Shown here: piece by piece, positions 45,549 to 55,167 of the stretch
Numbering within the stretch: the stretch's first letter is position 1
How the letters are laid out: each line of letters opens with the position of its first letter
Assembly (NCBI RefSeq): GCF_017352195.1
Contig: NZ_CP071445.1
Span: forward strand, 2,728,001-2,792,000
Direction: 5' to 3'
Length of the DNA: 64,000 nucleotides
DNA from: Sedimentibacter sp. zth1
Lineage (GTDB): Bacteria; Bacillota; Clostridia; Tissierellales; Sedimentibacteraceae
Translations under genes and position numbers: made by a program
The notes under the pieces: model-generated
The model's input: the letters and a program-made list of their open reading frames with translations, nothing else
Told to the model about the DNA's origin: nothing
Databases searched by the model: none

Positions 45549-46640
45549 ATGAGTCAATCAACGGCGAACACAGCCGCGGTGCAAGCAAAAAACAAACTAA
45601 AATCTAACTTTGTAAGAAAGGGTGTTTTTGTAGGAATACTTTCTGGTATTCTGTATGGTTTATACTCAGCATTTTTAGCAGCGGGTATGAAAAAAGGTAT
45701 ATGGGCAGATTGGTATGGAGCCAACACTGCTGGTTTATCTGCATTAACAATTATCTATTTATTAAGCGCAATGGGTAGTGCTATAAATGATTTATGTAGT
45801 GCAGTATGGGCAATAGGCTTTGCTGGATTAAAAGGTAAACTTGGAGATTTAGTAAGATGTTTTAAAACAAAACCTGGACTTATAATGATTGTGGCAGCAC
45901 TTATAGGAGGTCCAATAGCAAGTACTGCTTATGTAGTTGGTTTACAGATGGCTGGTCCAATAGCAATTCCGATATCTGCGTTATGTCCAGCTATAGCAGC
46001 AATATTAGGACGTATTTTATTCAAGCAAGAAATAAATAAACGTATGTGGTTAGGTATTGCAGTTTGCGTAGGAGCAAGTTTCTTAATAGGTAGTACAAGT
46101 ATAACTGGAGAAGCACCTGATGGAATGATACTTGGATTAGGTATAGCATTAATAGCAGCATTAGGCTGGGGATTTGAAGGTTGCGTTGCAGGTTATGGTA
46201 CTTCAATGATTGACCCGCAGATAGGTATAGCTATCCGTCAGGTAACTTCTGGTATATCAACTATAGCAATAGTTTTACCTTTAATGTCATTGATTTGCAA
46301 AAATGATTTAGGTTCTACATTTGCATTGTTCGGACAAGCTATAACAAGTGGTCCTGCAATGATTTGGTTTGCACTTAGTGGTTTATGTTCATTTGCAACA
46401 TTTATGCTTTGGTATATAGGAAACAGTATGTGTGGTGCTGCTTTAGGTACAGCATGTAATGGAACATACTCATTCTTTGGACCGTTCTTCTGTTGGATTA
46501 TTTTAGGAGTAATACTAGGAATACCTGGTAACACAATACCTTCAGTTGTATGGGTAGGTGCAGTATTGATGATGTTTGGTATATTAACAATTTCAATGAA
46601 TCCTTTAGATTTATTAAGAAAAAGAGGAGGACAACAATAA
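45549..46640 (+). CDS. DMT/EamA-type transporter of the choline operon
   Basis: A 363-aa integral membrane protein with about ten hydrophobic helices in two EamA-like halves (first half GVFVGILSGILYGLYSAFLA, second half LGLGIALIAALGWGFEGCVA). Conserved helix ends GPIASTAYVVGLQMAGPIAI and ILGRILFKQEINKRMWLGI are typical of the drug/metabolite transporter superfamily. As the first gene of the operon, it may import choline or export trimethylamine; the sequence does not decide. ATG at 45549 is chosen with GAAAGGTGG before it, removing 17 residues of a longer possible start at 45498. Confidence 0.8.
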   Translation: MSQSTANTAAVQAKNKLKSNFVRKGVFVGILSGILYGLYSAFLAAGMKKGIWADWYGANTAGLSALTIIYLLSAMGSAINDLCSAVWAIGFAGLKGKLGDLVRCFKTKPGLIMIVAALIGGPIASTAYVVGLQMAGPIAIPISALCPAIAAILGRILFKQEINKRMWLGIAVCVGASFLIGSTSITGEAPDGMILGLGIALIAALGWGFEGCVAGYGTSMIDPQIGIAIRQVTSGISTIAIVLPLMSLICKNDLGSTFALFGQAITSGPAMIWFALSGLCSFATFMLWYIGNSMCGAALGTACNGTYSFFGPFFCWIILGVILGIPGNTIPSVVWVGAVLMMFGILTISMNPLDLLRKRGGQQ

Positions 46641-46903
46641 TGAGACCTTTAAACTATGCAATATTAAAACACTTTACTAAAGTTGAGGAAGCATGTGCTG
46701 AGGATGTTATAGTAGCTTTAAAAGGTGATTATGGTAATTTTAAAGCTTTAAATGTTAAGGATGTACTAGGTGCCTTAATGACAGCGGAAGCAAATGGATT
46801 ATTAGAAGAAACAAAATTTGAATTAGATAGCAAAAATGTATTAAGAGTTTATTATCATGCTAATGAAGAAGGAAAAGCAACAATAAACAGATACATTAAA
46901 TAA
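46640..46903 (+). CDS. Small hypothetical protein in the choline operon (87 aa)
   Basis: The start overlaps the transporter stop by one base (TAATG), with AGAGGAGG upstream, so it is certainly part of the operon. The product MRPLNYAILKHFTKVEEACA continues with VIVALKGDYGNFKALNVKD and looks like a winged-helix fold of about 85 residues (helix, helix, NVKDVLGALMTAEANGLLEE, then a beta wing with VLRVYYHANEEGKATI). It could be a small DNA-binding regulator or a protein-interaction module. I do not recognise a named family. Confidence 0.75.
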   Translation: MRPLNYAILKHFTKVEEACAEDVIVALKGDYGNFKALNVKDVLGALMTAEANGLLEETKFELDSKNVLRVYYHANEEGKATINRYIK

Positions 46904-46943
46904 ATAATAAAATCTGAATTAAGAAATTTTGGAGGTAAAGAAA

Positions 46944-47240
46944 ATGCGTTATTATGGAGATGAAGCATTAGGGCTAATTGAAACACTTGGCTTAGTGCCT
47001 GCATTAGAAGCTGCCGATAAAATGCTAAAGGCGGCAAATGTAGAATTGATATCATATGAAAATATTGGATCAACACTTGTTACTATCATGATTAAAGGTG
47101 ATGTTGCAGCAGTTAGATCTGCTGTTGAAGCTGGAAAAGAAGCTGCTGAAGCTGTAGGTACGGTTACTGCATACAATGTAATGCCAAGACCTATAAGTTC
47201 AGTAGGTGATATAGTTTCAGTACATGATATTGATTTATAG
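46944..47240 (+). CDS. Microcompartment hexameric shell protein (BMC-H), copy 1
   Basis: A 98-aa single BMC domain (ALGLIETLGLVPALEAADKM, IMIKGDVAAVRSAVEAGKEAA, YNVMPRPISSVGD). It forms flat hexamers that tile the shell. ATG at 46944 follows GGAGG; the upstream TTG at 46929 overlaps that site. The pore loop differs from copy 2 (STLVT against SGYIS). Shell proteins of this kind are named CutM/CutN/CutQ or CmcA-C in other species; orthology is not assigned. Confidence 0.92.
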   Translation: MRYYGDEALGLIETLGLVPALEAADKMLKAANVELISYENIGSTLVTIMIKGDVAAVRSAVEAGKEAAEAVGTVTAYNVMPRPISSVGDIVSVHDIDL

Positions 47241-47260
47241 GATTTGAAAGGAGAAATAAT

Positions 47261-47572
47261 ATGGCTAGATATGAAGCGATAGGTTTAATAGAAACTTTTG
47301 GTTTAGTTTTCGCATTGGAGGCTGCAGATGTAATGTGCAAAGCTGCTGATGTTGATGTAATTGGATATGAAAATGTTGCCTCTGGATATATTTCTGTATT
47401 GGTTAGAGGTGATGTAGGAGCATGTAAAACAGCTGTTGATGCAGGCATTAATGCTGTTAATTCAATGGAAGGTGCTAATCTTTACAGTCACGTTGTTATA
47501 GCAAGACCACACGAGGATTTAGAGAAGATATTAAAAAGATATTCTTTAAAAGTACAATTAGGAGAAGAATAA
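47261..47572 (+). CDS. Microcompartment hexameric shell protein (BMC-H), copy 2
   Basis: A 103-aa BMC-domain protein, EAIGLIETFGLVFALEAADV, VLVRGDVGACKTAVDAGINA, HVVIARPHEDLEKIL. It follows copy 1 by 20 bases with AAAGGAG before the ATG. The cysteines at the MCKAADV and GACKTA positions and the Ser-Gly pore region set it apart from the other hexamers, so it may carry a distinct pore selectivity. Twelve residues after the domain form a short tail. Confidence 0.92.
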   Translation: MARYEAIGLIETFGLVFALEAADVMCKAADVDVIGYENVASGYISVLVRGDVGACKTAVDAGINAVNSMEGANLYSHVVIARPHEDLEKILKRYSLKVQLGEE

Positions 47573-47631
47573 AAATTTAGTAGAAGAGTTTTAGGTTTTT
47601 AAAGCTAATAAGCCTCGAAAGGAGGATCAAC

Positions 47632-49158
47632 ATGAATATTTTTGATAATGATTTGCTTTCTATTCAGGAAGCAAGAATACTTGTTGAAAATGCACATGAA
47701 GCACAGATAAGGTTATCATCATTTACGCAAGAAAAACTTGATAAAATAGTGAATGCAATGATAAATGCAGTTGAAAGTAATTTAAAAGAGCTTGCTGAAG
47801 TGTCATATCAAGAAACAGAATACGGAAAAGCTTCTGACAAAATAATTAAAGGAAAACTTATCTGTTGTCACTTAAAAGAAGAACTTAATAAGCTTAGATG
47901 TGTTGGGGTTATAAGTGAAGATAAAGTTAATAAAACAATGGACATAGGAGTACCAGTTGGTGTTATAACAGCATTTTGTCCATCAACTAGTCCTGTGACG
48001 ACTACCTTGTATAAAGCAGCAATAGCAGTAAAGTCAGGAAATGCGATTATCTTTTCTCCACACATGAAAGCTAAAAAATCAATGAGCAAAACACTGGAAT
48101 TAATTATAAGTGTGGCAGAAGAAGCAGGACTTCCAGAAGGAGCGATATCTTATCTTCATACTGTATCAAAAAGTGGTTCTATAGAGCTAATAAACCACAA
48201 GTATACAACAATGATAATGAATACTGGTGTTCCAGGAATGCTTGATGAGTGCTATAAATCTGGAAAGCCTGTGATTTACGGTGGAGCGGGTCATGGACCG
48301 GCATTTATTGAAAAAACAGCTGACATAAATAGAGCCGCTAAAGATATTATTGACAGTAAGTCGTTTGACTATGGAGTTATGGCAGGATCTGAACAGTGCG
48401 TTGTCGTTGACAGTAGCATAGCTAAAGAAGTGCAGTACGCGATGAAAAGCAATGGAGCTTACTTTATGAGTGAAGAAGAAAGCAATAAGTTAGGACAGCT
48501 GTTTTTCACAAAAGATGGTTCAATAGAAAGAAATCTTGTTGGTAAATCACCGCAGTTTCTAGCAAAACTTGCAGGTTTTGCTGTTGATAGCTCCGTAAAG
48601 GTGCTTGTTTCAAAACAAAAATATGTATCATACGATAATCCGTACTCAAAAGAAAAATTTTCACCTGTACTTGCATATTACATTGAAGCAGATTGGTTAC
48701 ATGCATGCGAAAAATGTATAGAATTGCTTCTTACAGAAAGACAAGGACATACACTTGTTATACATTCAAATGATGAACAAGTAATTAGATTGTTTGCACT
48801 TAAAAAGCCTGTTGGAAGAGTTTTAGTAAATACACCTGCTGCTTTTGGAAGCATGGGTGTTACAGCAAATCTATTTCCTGCAATGACTTTAGGTAGTGGT
48901 TCTGTTGGCAAAGGTATGACTTCTGATAATGTTTCGCCACTTAATCTGGTTTATGTTCGTAAGGTTGGTTACGGTGTAAGAGAAATAAATCTTGATTGTG
49001 GTTGCGAAAACAACTTGGAGTATCAGATTGAAAATTATGAAGCCAGTGAAAAAGGCAGCGCTTCAAGGACTAACATAGTCCAAGAAGAGCGAGAAGAGAA
49101 AACTATTGATATTGAATTTTTGAATCAAGTAGTAGAAAAATTATTAAGAGATAAATAA
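47632..49158 (+). CDS. Aldehyde-dehydrogenase-family microcompartment protein lacking the catalytic cysteine
   Basis: A 508-aa protein similar throughout to the acylating aldehyde dehydrogenases EutE/PduP (MDIGVPVGVITAFCPSTSPV, AIIFSPHMKAKKS). The catalytic motif, FDNGTICASEQS in the paralogue at 57135, reads FDYGVMAGSEQC here, so cysteine 251 is replaced by alanine. NAD-binding glycines are partly changed too (GGAGHGPAFIE). It should be inactive as a dehydrogenase and may act as a structural or regulatory partner of the active enzyme. The C-terminus IDIEFLNQVVEKLLRDK is an amphipathic helix after a linker, fitting an encapsulation peptide. AAAGGAGG precedes the ATG. Confidence 0.88.
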   Translation: MNIFDNDLLSIQEARILVENAHEAQIRLSSFTQEKLDKIVNAMINAVESNLKELAEVSYQETEYGKASDKIIKGKLICCHLKEELNKLRCVGVISEDKVNKTMDIGVPVGVITAFCPSTSPVTTTLYKAAIAVKSGNAIIFSPHMKAKKSMSKTLELIISVAEEAGLPEGAISYLHTVSKSGSIELINHKYTTMIMNTGVPGMLDECYKSGKPVIYGGAGHGPAFIEKTADINRAAKDIIDSKSFDYGVMAGSEQCVVVDSSIAKEVQYAMKSNGAYFMSEEESNKLGQLFFTKDGSIERNLVGKSPQFLAKLAGFAVDSSVKVLVSKQKYVSYDNPYSKEKFSPVLAYYIEADWLHACEKCIELLLTERQGHTLVIHSNDEQVIRLFALKKPVGRVLVNTPAAFGSMGVTANLFPAMTLGSGSVGKGMTSDNVSPLNLVYVRKVGYGVREINLDCGCENNLEYQIENYEASEKGSASRTNIVQEEREEKTIDIEFLNQVVEKLLRDK

Positions 49159-49182
49159 CATTTAAGATAGCGAGGGATAAAT

Positions 49183-51723
49183 TTGGATATTAATATTTTT
49201 ATGAATAAATTTGCTGAAGCTACTAAAAACATGTCTGACGTTGAACGTAATGGACTATTAAAAATGTTTGAAAGTGTTTCAAGCCAAATTACAAAAGAAG
49301 ATACAAAAGAAGAAAAAGTAGTATGTGAAAACAATTGTGAAGTTCCAAACGGAATAACAGAGCGTTTAGCAAAATTAAAAGAAACATACTTAAAGCATGT
49401 ACCAACAATTACAACTTACAGAGCAAGAGCTATCACTAAAATAGCAAAAGAAAACCCAGGAATGCCTAAGATGGTATTAAGAGCAAAATGCTTCAAATAC
49501 TGTTGTGAAACAGCTCCATTGGTAATCCAAGATAACGAGTTAATCGTTGGTGCTCCAAACGGTGCTCCTAGAGCAGGTGCTTTTTCTCCTGATATAGCTT
49601 GGAGATGGATGGGTGATGAAATTGATACTATCGGAACTAGAGCACAAGATCCATTTTATATTTCTGACGAAGACAAAAAAATCATGCGTGATGAATTATT
49701 CCCATTTTGGGAAGGAAAATCAGTTGATGAGTTCTGTGAAGATCAGTACAGAGAAGCTGGTGTTTGGGAATTATCAGGTGAGTCATTCGTTTCAGATTGT
49801 TCTTACCACGCAGTAAACGGTGGTGGAGATTCAAACCCTGGATATGATGTTATCCTTATGAAAAAAGGTATGCTAGACATCATAAAAGAAGCTGAAGAGA
49901 AATTAGCAGAGTTAAAATATGAAAATCCTGAAGATATAGATAAAATTTATTTCTATAAATCACTAATTGATACTGCAGAAGGCGTTATGATTTATGCTAA
50001 GCGTATGTCTGAATATGCAGCTGAATTAGCAGCAAAAGAAACAAATCCTAAGAGAAAAGCAGAGTTATTAAAAATATCAGAAGTAAATGCTAGAGTTCCA
50101 GCTCACAAGCCATCTACATTCTGGGAAGCAATACAGGCAGTATGGACAATAGAATCATTACTTGTTGTAGAAGAGAATCAGACTGGTATGTCAATAGGTC
50201 GTGTTGACCAGTATATGTATGATTTATACAAAAGTGACATAGAGAGTGGAAGAATGAACAACTTTGAAGCATTTGAGTTAGCAGGATGTATGTTAATAAA
50301 AATGTCAGAAGTTATGTGGATTACTTCAGAAGGTGGTTCAAAATTCTTCGCAGGTTACCAACCATTTGTTAACATGTGTTTAGGTGGTGTAACAAGAGAA
50401 GGAAGAGATGCTACAAATGACTTAACATATCTTTTAATGGATACAGTTAGACACGTTAAAATATATCAGCCATCATTAGCATGTCGTATTCATAAGAATT
50501 CACCAATTAAATATTTAAGAAAAATAGTTGATGTTATTAGATCAGGTATGGGATTCCCAGCTTGTCACTTTGACGATGTCCATATAAAAATGATGTTAGC
50601 TAAAGGTGTTTCTCTAGAAGATGCAAGAGATTACTGCTTAATGGGTTGTGTTGAGCCTCAGAAGGCAGGAAGACTATATCAGTGGACTTCAACTGGTTAT
50701 ACACAATGGCCAATTTGTATTGAATTAGCTCTTAACAATGGTGTGCCATTATGGTATGAAAAACAGGTAACTCCTGATATGGGTGATTTAAGCCAATATA
50801 AAACATATGAGCAATTTGATGCAGCAGTTAAGGAACAAATTAAGTACATCACAAAATGGACAAGTGTTGCAACTGTAATATCTCAAAGAGTTCATAAAGA
50901 ACTTGCTCCAAAACCACTTATGTCAATGATGTACGAAGGTTGTATGGAAAAAGGAAAAGGAGTTGAAGCAGGTGGTGCTATGTACAACTTCGGACCAGGA
51001 GTTATATGGTCAGGTCTTGCAACATACACAGATTCAATGGCTGCAATTAAAAAATTAGTGTTTGAAGATAAGAAATATACATTAAAAGAGCTTAATGAAG
51101 CATTAAAAGCAGACTTTGTTGGTTATGAAACATTAAGAAAAGAATGTCTTGAAGCTCCTAAGTATGGAAATGATGATGATTATGCAGACTATATAGCTGC
51201 TGATCTTGTAAGCTTTACTGAGAAAGAGCACAGAAAATATAAGACACTATATTCAGTATTAAGCCATGGAACATTATCAATATCAAACAATACACCATTT
51301 GGCCAGTTAACAGGTGCAACTCCAAACGGACGTAGAGCATGGATGCCTTTATCTGACGGTATAAGCCCTACACAAGGCGCAGATTTTAAAGGCCCTACAG
51401 CTATTATCAAGTCAGTTTCTAAAATGTCATGTGAGGATATGAACATTGGTATGGTTCATAACTTCAAATTAATGGCAGGATTACTTGATACAAAAGAAGG
51501 AGAAGATGGTATCGTAACATTATTAAGAAGTGCTTGTGCTTTACAACTTGGTGAAGTTCAATTTAACTACTTAGATAATAAAACATTACTTGAAGCTCAG
51601 AAACATCCTGATCAATATCGTGACTTGATAGTACGTGTTGCCGGATACAGCGCATTCTTTGTAGAGTTATGCAAGGATGTTCAAGATGAAATCATTAGTA
51701 GAACAATGCTAACACATTTCTAA
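49183..51723 (+). CDS. cutC: Choline trimethylamine-lyase CutC (glycyl radical enzyme)
   Basis: Splits choline into trimethylamine and acetaldehyde in the microcompartment lumen. With the TTG start at 49183 the protein has 846 aa, the length of the Desulfovibrio alaskensis enzyme, and the key residues fall at the same numbers: Asp216 in [10 protein letters not shown], Cys489 and Glu491 in MGCVEP, and the radical Gly821 in RVAGYSAFF. These separate it from glycerol and propanediol dehydratases. Residues 1-50 form an amphipathic N-terminal helix plus linker before the domain, a likely targeting signal. GCGAGGG precedes the TTG. The shorter type (no ~300-residue extension) marks a type I cut locus. 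Confidence 0.97.
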   Translation: MDINIFMNKFAEATKNMSDVERNGLLKMFESVSSQITKEDTKEEKVVCENNCEVPNGITERLAKLKETYLKHVPTITTYRARAITKIAKENPGMPKMVLRAKCFKYCCETAPLVIQDNELIVGAPNGAPRAGAFSPDIAWRWMGDEIDTIGTRAQDPFYISDEDKKIMRDELFPFWEGKSVDEFCEDQYREAGVWELSGESFVSDCSYHAVNGGGDSNPGYDVILMKKGMLDIIKEAEEKLAELKYENPEDIDKIYFYKSLIDTAEGVMIYAKRMSEYAAELAAKETNPKRKAELLKISEVNARVPAHKPSTFWEAIQAVWTIESLLVVEENQTGMSIGRVDQYMYDLYKSDIESGRMNNFEAFELAGCMLIKMSEVMWITSEGGSKFFAGYQPFVNMCLGGVTREGRDATNDLTYLLMDTVRHVKIYQPSLACRIHKNSPIKYLRKIVDVIRSGMGFPACHFDDVHIKMMLAKGVSLEDARDYCLMGCVEPQKAGRLYQWTSTGYTQWPICIELALNNGVPLWYEKQVTPDMGDLSQYKTYEQFDAAVKEQIKYITKWTSVATVISQRVHKELAPKPLMSMMYEGCMEKGKGVEAGGAMYNFGPGVIWSGLATYTDSMAAIKKLVFEDKKYTLKELNEALKADFVGYETLRKECLEAPKYGNDDDYADYIAADLVSFTEKEHRKYKTLYSVLSHGTLSISNNTPFGQLTGATPNGRRAWMPLSDGISPTQGADFKGPTAIIKSVSKMSCEDMNIGMVHNFKLMAGLLDTKEGEDGIVTLLRSACALQLGEVQFNYLDNKTLLEAQKHPDQYRDLIVRVAGYSAFFVELCKDVQDEIISRTMLTHF

Positions 51724-51751
51724 AAATGGTTTCTTAAATTAATGAGTTTTG

Positions 51752-51788
51752 TGCAGTCTATTAAAGTAAGTTTATCTAATAGACTGCA
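51752..51788 (+). other. Intercistronic hairpin between cutC and cutD
   Basis: TGCAGTCTATTA (51752-51763) and TAATAGACTGCA (51777-51788) are perfect inverse repeats around a 13-base loop. No T-run follows, so it is not a simple terminator. It may protect the 3' end of cutC mRNA or reduce read-through into cutD, so that the lyase exceeds its activase. Confidence 0.7.
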
Positions 51789-51817
51789 TAGGCTCAAATT
51801 AACCGGAGTGTAATATC

Positions 51818-52771
51818 ATGAGTAAAAATAATTTAGGAATACTAGAACGAAAAGCAAGAATATTCAATATTCAGAAATATAATATGTATGATGGTCCTGG
51901 CGTTAGAACTATTATATTCTTTCAGGGATGTCCTCTCAGATGTAAGTGGTGTGCAAATCCTGAAGGAATGATGAAAAAAAACAGAATAATGTTTAAAGCA
52001 GATGCATGTGTTAACTGTGGAGCTTGTATCAATGTTTGTCCTCAAGGGATCCATAGTATTTCCACTAAAACATTAAAGCATGAAATTGACCGTGATAAAG
52101 AGTGTTTAGGATGCCAAGAGTGTGTGAAAGCGTGTAATAAAAATGCTCTCAATATTGTTGGCGAATATAAAACAATATCTGAACTTATAAAAATAATAGA
52201 AGAAGATAGAACTTTTTATGAAATGTCAGGTGGTGGTGTAACTCTTGGTGGAGGAGAAGTGTTAATGCATCCCGAAGCAGCTACAAGTTTATTGGTGGCA
52301 TGTAAGCAAGAGGGTTACAATACAGCTATTGAAACATGCGGTTATGCATCAAAAGAAGTAATTTTACAGGTCGCTGAATTTGTTGATTTATTTCTATTTG
52401 ATATAAAACATATTGATTCTGAAAAGCACTTTGAATGGACAGGTGTAAGAAACGAAAGAATCATTGAGAACGTTCAAGAATTATTAAAAAGAAAATATAA
52501 TGTGAAAATAAGAATGCCTTTGCTTAAGGGTGTGAATGACAGACAAGAGGACATTGAGAATGTCGCTAAGTTGCTTCTACCATATAAGGATTATAAGAAT
52601 TTTAAAGGTGTTGACTTATTACCATATCACAAGATGGGCGTGAATAAATACAAGCAATTAGGTATTGAATATCCTATTAAAGGGGATCTAAGCTTAACGA
52701 GTGAAGAGTTAGATAATATAGAAAGCTGGATTAGAAAATATGATTTATCAGTTCAGGTAGTTCGTCACTAG
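51818..52771 (+). CDS. cutD: Choline TMA-lyase activating enzyme CutD (radical SAM)
   Basis: Installs the glycyl radical on CutC using SAM and a [4Fe-4S] cluster. The 317-aa protein has the activase motif FQGCPLRCKWCANPEG (CxxxCxxC), two inserted ferredoxin-type cluster sites (CVNCGACINVCPQG and CLGCQECVKACNKN), the GGGVTLGGGEVLMHPE SAM-binding motif and the late VDLLPYHKMGVNKYKQLG. All are typical for glycyl radical activases with eight-iron inserts. It lies 94 bases after cutC, with a strong hairpin between them, and CCGGAGTG before its ATG. Confidence 0.96.
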   Translation: MSKNNLGILERKARIFNIQKYNMYDGPGVRTIIFFQGCPLRCKWCANPEGMMKKNRIMFKADACVNCGACINVCPQGIHSISTKTLKHEIDRDKECLGCQECVKACNKNALNIVGEYKTISELIKIIEEDRTFYEMSGGGVTLGGGEVLMHPEAATSLLVACKQEGYNTAIETCGYASKEVILQVAEFVDLFLFDIKHIDSEKHFEWTGVRNERIIENVQELLKRKYNVKIRMPLLKGVNDRQEDIENVAKLLLPYKDYKNFKGVDLLPYHKMGVNKYKQLGIEYPIKGDLSLTSEELDNIESWIRKYDLSVQVVRH

Positions 52772-52786
52772 TTATGGAGGTGGATT

Positions 52787-53161
52787 ATGCAGGAATATTA
52801 TAAAATAGAAACAGAGACCAATGATAAAAAAATACAGCGCATCATACAGGAGTCTGTTCCGGGAAAGCAAATTACTATTTCACATATCATAGCTTCTCCG
52901 ATGAGAGATATTTATGAAAGACTTGGAATAGAAGAACATGGAGCAATAGGAATACTTACATTATCCCCTTATGAATCAGCTATTATTGCCGCAGATATTG
53001 CTACAAAAACATCTGATGTTGAAATAGGTTTTCTTGACCGTTTTACTGGTTCAGTTGTTATAAGCGGTGATGTGGAAAGTGTGGAAACAGCACTGCGGGC
53101 AGTAAATGATATTTTAAAAGATATGTTAGGATTTACTCCTTCAACTATAACTAGAACATGA
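52787..53161 (+). CDS. Circularly permuted BMC shell protein (EutS/PduU/CutR type)
   Basis: A 124-aa shell protein with the EutS signature: [60 protein letters not shown], and the C-terminal [13 protein letters not shown]. These permuted hexamers carry a capped pore. It is the usual EutS/CutR component of choline shells. GGAGGTGG precedes the ATG, and the stop overlaps the next gene (ATGA). Confidence 0.93.
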   Translation: MQEYYKIETETNDKKIQRIIQESVPGKQITISHIIASPMRDIYERLGIEEHGAIGILTLSPYESAIIAADIATKTSDVEIGFLDRFTGSVVISGDVESVETALRAVNDILKDMLGFTPSTITRT

Positions 53162-53595
53162 GAAAAAAGAGAATAATGATTATTGGTCCTTCGCGTTGTG
53201 GGAAAACAACTCTTGCAAATTTTTTAAATGATAAAGAGGCCATAGCAAGACGTACTGCAGATATAATTTATGGCAAGAACACAATAGATGTTCCAGGAGC
53301 TTATATAGAAAATTCTTGGATGTATAAGCATATTATTGCAATTGCACAAGACGCATCGCATGTTTTGATATTGATAGATCAATCAGGAAATAGAGAAGTA
53401 TATTCCCCGGGGTTCGCTAAACTATTTAATTGTCCTGTAATAGGAGTAATAATAAAAACTGATTTAATGCCAAAAAACAGAGAAAATTGTATAAAGCAGT
53501 TAAAACGTATAGGTGTATCAGAGCCATACTTTTTTATCAACAATATTAATCAAGAAGGCATTGAATCACTTAAAAGATATATACTTGTTGAATAA
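53158..53595 (+). CDS. eutP: EutP/PduV-type small GTPase-like protein
   Basis: A 145-aa Ras-like P-loop protein with [18 protein letters not shown] (P-loop), [15 protein letters not shown] and VIIKTDL as a GTP-binding NKxD-like motif. Members have been linked to acetate kinase activity (EutP) or to placing microcompartments in the cell (PduV). It overlaps the preceding shell gene by four bases. Its role in choline breakdown is not known. Confidence 0.88.
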   Translation: MRKKRIMIIGPSRCGKTTLANFLNDKEAIARRTADIIYGKNTIDVPGAYIENSWMYKHIIAIAQDASHVLILIDQSGNREVYSPGFAKLFNCPVIGVIIKTDLMPKNRENCIKQLKRIGVSEPYFFINNINQEGIESLKRYILVE

Positions 53596-53608
53596 AGGAG
53601 ACAGGGGA

Positions 53609-54328
53609 ATGATTAAGTTTATAACAGAAGAATATTTAAGGGATATTTACAAAAAACAGCCTTTTGAAACATTTGCATTGAATAAAGGCCAGCGTTTAAC
53701 TCCTGGTGCAAGTCAGTTCCTTTCAGACAGAAGAATAGCTATTGCAGAAGAAGCTAGAATTGTAAATGATGAAAAATGTAGCAAAAATACTGATACAGAA
53801 AAATTAGAATGCAGTTTTAATAAGACAGAAGCGGTTTTACAAAACTCAGTATGTTTAAGTCAATATCAAAAAATTAAGGTTATGTATAAATTAAAAACAT
53901 TACAATCTAAATTTCTTGTAGTAGGCAATGAGATTTTATCAACTGATATAACTTTAGCTAAGGGAATTTTAAGTCTTGAAAGAAAACTATCAGTTATAGT
54001 AAATTCAATATGCAATAATGCTACATTTGATGATATAAATGTTGTTGAATGTTTGGTTATTAGTAAAGAAAATTTCTATAAAAATATGGATGATTGTTTT
54101 GAAATTACAGAAAAGCATTTAATTCTTGACAATGCAAATGAAATTTTGAAAATAAACCAGCTAAAATGTGAACTTAGAGAGCTTTTAATATCAATAGAAA
54201 AATTAAATGAATGTATAAGTTCAGAGCTGAAAATAAAAATAATTAGAAATATCAACTCAATAATTAATCTGTTATCACAGTTGATATGTTCTGCGATAGG
54301 AGGGTGCACATGTCAGAAAAACATATAA
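53609..54328 (+). CDS. EutT-like protein in a choline microcompartment operon
   Basis: A 239-aa protein whose N-terminus MIKFITEEYLRDIYKKQ and ALNKGQRLTPGASQFLSDRR match the start of EutT, the corrinoid adenosyltransferase of ethanolamine use. The C-terminal half is helical, ending KINQLKCELRELLISIEKLN, also as in EutT. The HxxxxCxxC metal site of Salmonella EutT is not seen (only widely spaced cysteines, CSKNTDTEKLEC). Choline lyase needs no cobalamin, so an enzymatic role here is unclear. ATG at 53609 follows AAGGAG; a longer start at 53513 would overlap eutP heavily. Confidence 0.7.
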   Translation: MIKFITEEYLRDIYKKQPFETFALNKGQRLTPGASQFLSDRRIAIAEEARIVNDEKCSKNTDTEKLECSFNKTEAVLQNSVCLSQYQKIKVMYKLKTLQSKFLVVGNEILSTDITLAKGILSLERKLSVIVNSICNNATFDDINVVECLVISKENFYKNMDDCFEITEKHLILDNANEILKINQLKCELRELLISIEKLNECISSELKIKIIRNINSIINLLSQLICSAIGGCTCQKNI

Positions 54329-55155
54329 CTTTTGAATTTTGTGATGAGCTTGTTCAGAGATTTGAGGAAGTAATAGAAAATCCAGTAAAAAGTCAATCAG
54401 AAGTATACTATACAGGAGTTGACCTTGGAACAGCGTATATTGTACTTGCTGTTTTAGATGAAAATTATAATCCTGTTGCAGGAGCTTATAGAAATGCTGA
54501 TGTAGTAAAAGATGGCATGATAGTCGACTATATAGGTGCTGTAAAAATAGTAAAAGAGCTTAAGCAAGAGATTGAAGAAAAGCTTGGTACAGAGCTATTG
54601 TATGCAGCTGCGGCTATTCCTCCTGGAACAGATTCACTTGACGGGGGAGCAATTAAGAATGTCGTGCAAGCAGCAGAATTTGAATTAACGTCATTACTTG
54701 ATGAACCAACTGCGGCAAATGAAGTCTTAAAAATTCAGAATGGAGCAGTTGTTGATATAGGTGGAGGAACGACAGGTATTTCAATATTAAAAAACGGAGA
54801 AGTTATTTATGTTGAGGATGAACCTACAGGTGGAACACATTTCTCGTTAGTTTTATCTGGTGCATATAACTTGCCCTTCAAAGAAGCAGATGCTTTCAAA
54901 AGGGAGACTAAAAATCATAAAGAGATTTTGCCAGTATTAAAGCCAGTTGTTGAAAAAGTAGCAAGTATAATTAATTTTCATATTAAGGGCTATGATGTAA
55001 ATGAAATATCTCTTGTAGGAGGTACGTGTTGCTTAACTGGTATTGAGAAAATTATAGAAAAACAGACAGGTGTTTTTACTCACAAACCTAAAAACCCTAT
55101 GTTTGTAACACCACTTGGTATAGCAATGAGTTGTACAAAAAATATTATTGAATAG
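54310..55155 (+). CDS. eutJ: EutJ-type chaperone (actin/Hsp70-fold)
   Basis: A 281-aa ATPase-fold protein. Motifs are YYTGVDLGTAYIVLAVLDE (phosphate 1), GAVVDIGGGTTGISILKNG (phosphate 2) and SLVGGTCCLTGIEKIIEKQ (adenosine). EutJ proteins accompany many microcompartments and are thought to help fold or assemble lumen enzymes, though experimental proof is thin. The start overlaps the EutT-like gene by 19 bases with AGGAGGGTG as its site. Confidence 0.92.
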   Translation: MSEKHITFEFCDELVQRFEEVIENPVKSQSEVYYTGVDLGTAYIVLAVLDENYNPVAGAYRNADVVKDGMIVDYIGAVKIVKELKQEIEEKLGTELLYAAAAIPPGTDSLDGGAIKNVVQAAEFELTSLLDEPTAANEVLKIQNGAVVDIGGGTTGISILKNGEVIYVEDEPTGGTHFSLVLSGAYNLPFKEADAFKRETKNHKEILPVLKPVVEKVASIINFHIKGYDVNEISLVGGTCCLTGIEKIIEKQTGVFTHKPKNPMFVTPLGIAMSCTKNIIE

Positions 55156-55167
55156 AGAGTTTTATAT

